DNA of 64,000 bases, taken from Caldilineaceae bacterium (lineage in GTDB: Bacteria; Chloroflexota; Anaerolineae; Caldilineales; Caldilineaceae). The stretch spans positions 34,324 through 98,323 of the forward strand of contig JAJDTL010000006.1 of the NCBI GenBank assembly GCA_022827195.1. The letters are read 5' to 3'. Numbering within the stretch: the stretch's first letter is position 1; each line of letters begins with the position of its first letter. Of this stretch, positions 63,307-64,000 are shown in pieces. The translations under genes were made by a program, and so were the position numbers. The notes below the pieces were generated by a model. The model was not told the DNA's origin. It did no database searches and saw only the letters and a program-made list of their open reading frames with translations.

Positions 63307-64000
63307 CTAAGGCTGAGAGGTGTCAGGGATGAAGGGTTGGTCAAGAAAGGCGTCATAGATGGCATTGATGCCATGTTTACGTGCGGTAAAGATATAGGAA
63401 CGTATCGCACAGAAGGTATGAGCACCATCTAGAGTACGGAAGCAGCCGGAGACCTTCTGCTGGACCTTTATCATGCGCACGTCGCGTTCGACCAGGTTAT
63501 TGTCGAAGGGGATGCGGAAGTCATACATGAAGGCCAAGACGCCGGCCTTATGTTTGTGTAGGCGGTCGAGCAGGTTTTTGGGTGGCGACTGTTTGGGTCG
63601 GCCGATCGGTCTGGGTTCTGTCTTTGCTGCGGATGGGTTGGCGGCAAAGCCTTGGGCAATGAGCCCATCGTACCGGGCCTCGTAGTGGGCCAGGCGGTCT
63701 GGGGGCAGGGCAGTGTGCAGTGCTGACGTCGCTGCGACTTCGGCTTTGATGTCCAACAACAGACGTTCCATCTGTGCCGCCCATGTTTGCTCGTACTGCT
63801 CGACGATAAAACGCAGTTCGCGCAGATGATGGACGTTGCAAAGGCAATGCCGACAGTCGCGAAACTTGAAGTAGGAACGCCAGTAATCATGCAGGGCAAC
63901 GCCCTTGAAGTGGGGCAAGATGCCTGCGACTCGCATACCGACATGCCCCCGTTTATCGTGGACGTGGTAGTGGGTCAGTTTCTCTGTGCTGGCCACGTGC
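63307..64000 (-). CDS. IS66-family transposase, 5' part outside the window
   Basis: The frame is open to the window edge; 230 residues are visible. It reads HVASTEKLTHYHVHDKRG, GVALHDYWRSYFKF (catalytic Asp), HCLCNVHHLRELRFIVEQ, and FDNNLVERDVRMIKVQQKVSGCFRT (catalytic Glu), then the C-terminal IS66 tail (AIRSYIFTARKHGINAIYDA). I could not identify the terminal repeat on the left. Confidence 0.92.
   Translation of the reverse strand, partial: HVASTEKLTHYHVHDKRGHVGMRVAGILPHFKGVALHDYWRSYFKFRDCRHCLCNVHHLRELRFIVEQYEQTWAAQMERLLLDIKAEVAATSALHTALPPDRLAHYEARYDGLIAQGFAANPSAAKTEPRPIGRPKQSPPKNLLDRLHKHKAGVLAFMYDFRIPFDNNLVERDVRMIKVQQKVSGCFRTLDGAHTFCAIRSYIFTARKHGINAIYDAFLDQPFIPDTSQP

Overview
The window is about 60 % G+C and reads as one contiguous bacterial chromosome segment. 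The organism is probably a Chloroflexota bacterium (Caldilineales/Anaerolineae-like). This is inferred from gene content only: an F420-type LLM oxidoreductase, enolase-superfamily sugar-acid genes, long family-5 binding-protein transporters, a secreted fibronectin-III protein and a ClpC/MreB/S1 housekeeping set. There is no rRNA, tRNA or other phylogenetic marker gene that would settle it.

1-38 kb is ordinary chromosome. A sugar-acid block comes first (two enolase-superfamily enzymes, a TIM-barrel sugar isomerase/epimerase and an MFS carrier), followed by a small nucleotidyltransferase module and scattered single genes (LLM oxidoreductase, cupin, phosphotransferase-fold kinase, YyaL-type thioredoxin-fold protein). 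Two back-to-back peptide/oligosaccharide ABC transporter operons occupy 12.5-24.2 kb. The first has a binding protein and two permeases. The second has a binding protein, two permeases and two ATPases, and its binding protein appears circularly permuted. Then come mreB, a Cys/Met-metabolism PLP enzyme, ridA, rpsA, clpC, a beta-hydroxyacid dehydrogenase and a MacAB-like efflux operon ending in an SH3-domain lipoprotein.

38-64 kb is an accessory region. It holds a two-gene putative defence module (ABC-type ATPase plus a PD-(D/E)XK-like nuclease), two HicBA-type toxin-antitoxin pairs, IS3 and IS66 remnants, two paralogous secreted Gly/Pro/Asn-rich proteins with an unfamiliar C-terminal domain, a 1553-residue protein of 14 FN3 repeats, and a DUF502 membrane protein. 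Between these lies an expanded family of tiny genes. Each encodes a short coiled coil followed by one membrane helix (motif EHLATKADI), and several are translationally coupled to a second tiny gene for a basic RGRP...DDSP protein. Intact, frameshifted and internally deleted copies sit side by side at 44.1-45.9 kb with promoter leaders of constant length. More copies or remnants occur at 38, 41-43 and 53-55.7 kb.

At 56,345-60,895 there is a complete 4,551-bp IS1595-type transposon. It has perfect 35-bp terminal inverted repeats and an 8-bp target duplication (TTTCTAAT). Besides the transposase it carries a secreted coiled-coil protein, a cytoplasmic coiled-coil protein, a DNA methyltransferase fused to an HNH nuclease, and an RGRP...DDTP small protein of the same family as those in the tandem array. 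The transposon landed just downstream of a hicBA pair and separated it from its likely terminator. The cassette family, and its link to this passenger-carrying transposon, is the best candidate here for an undescribed system.
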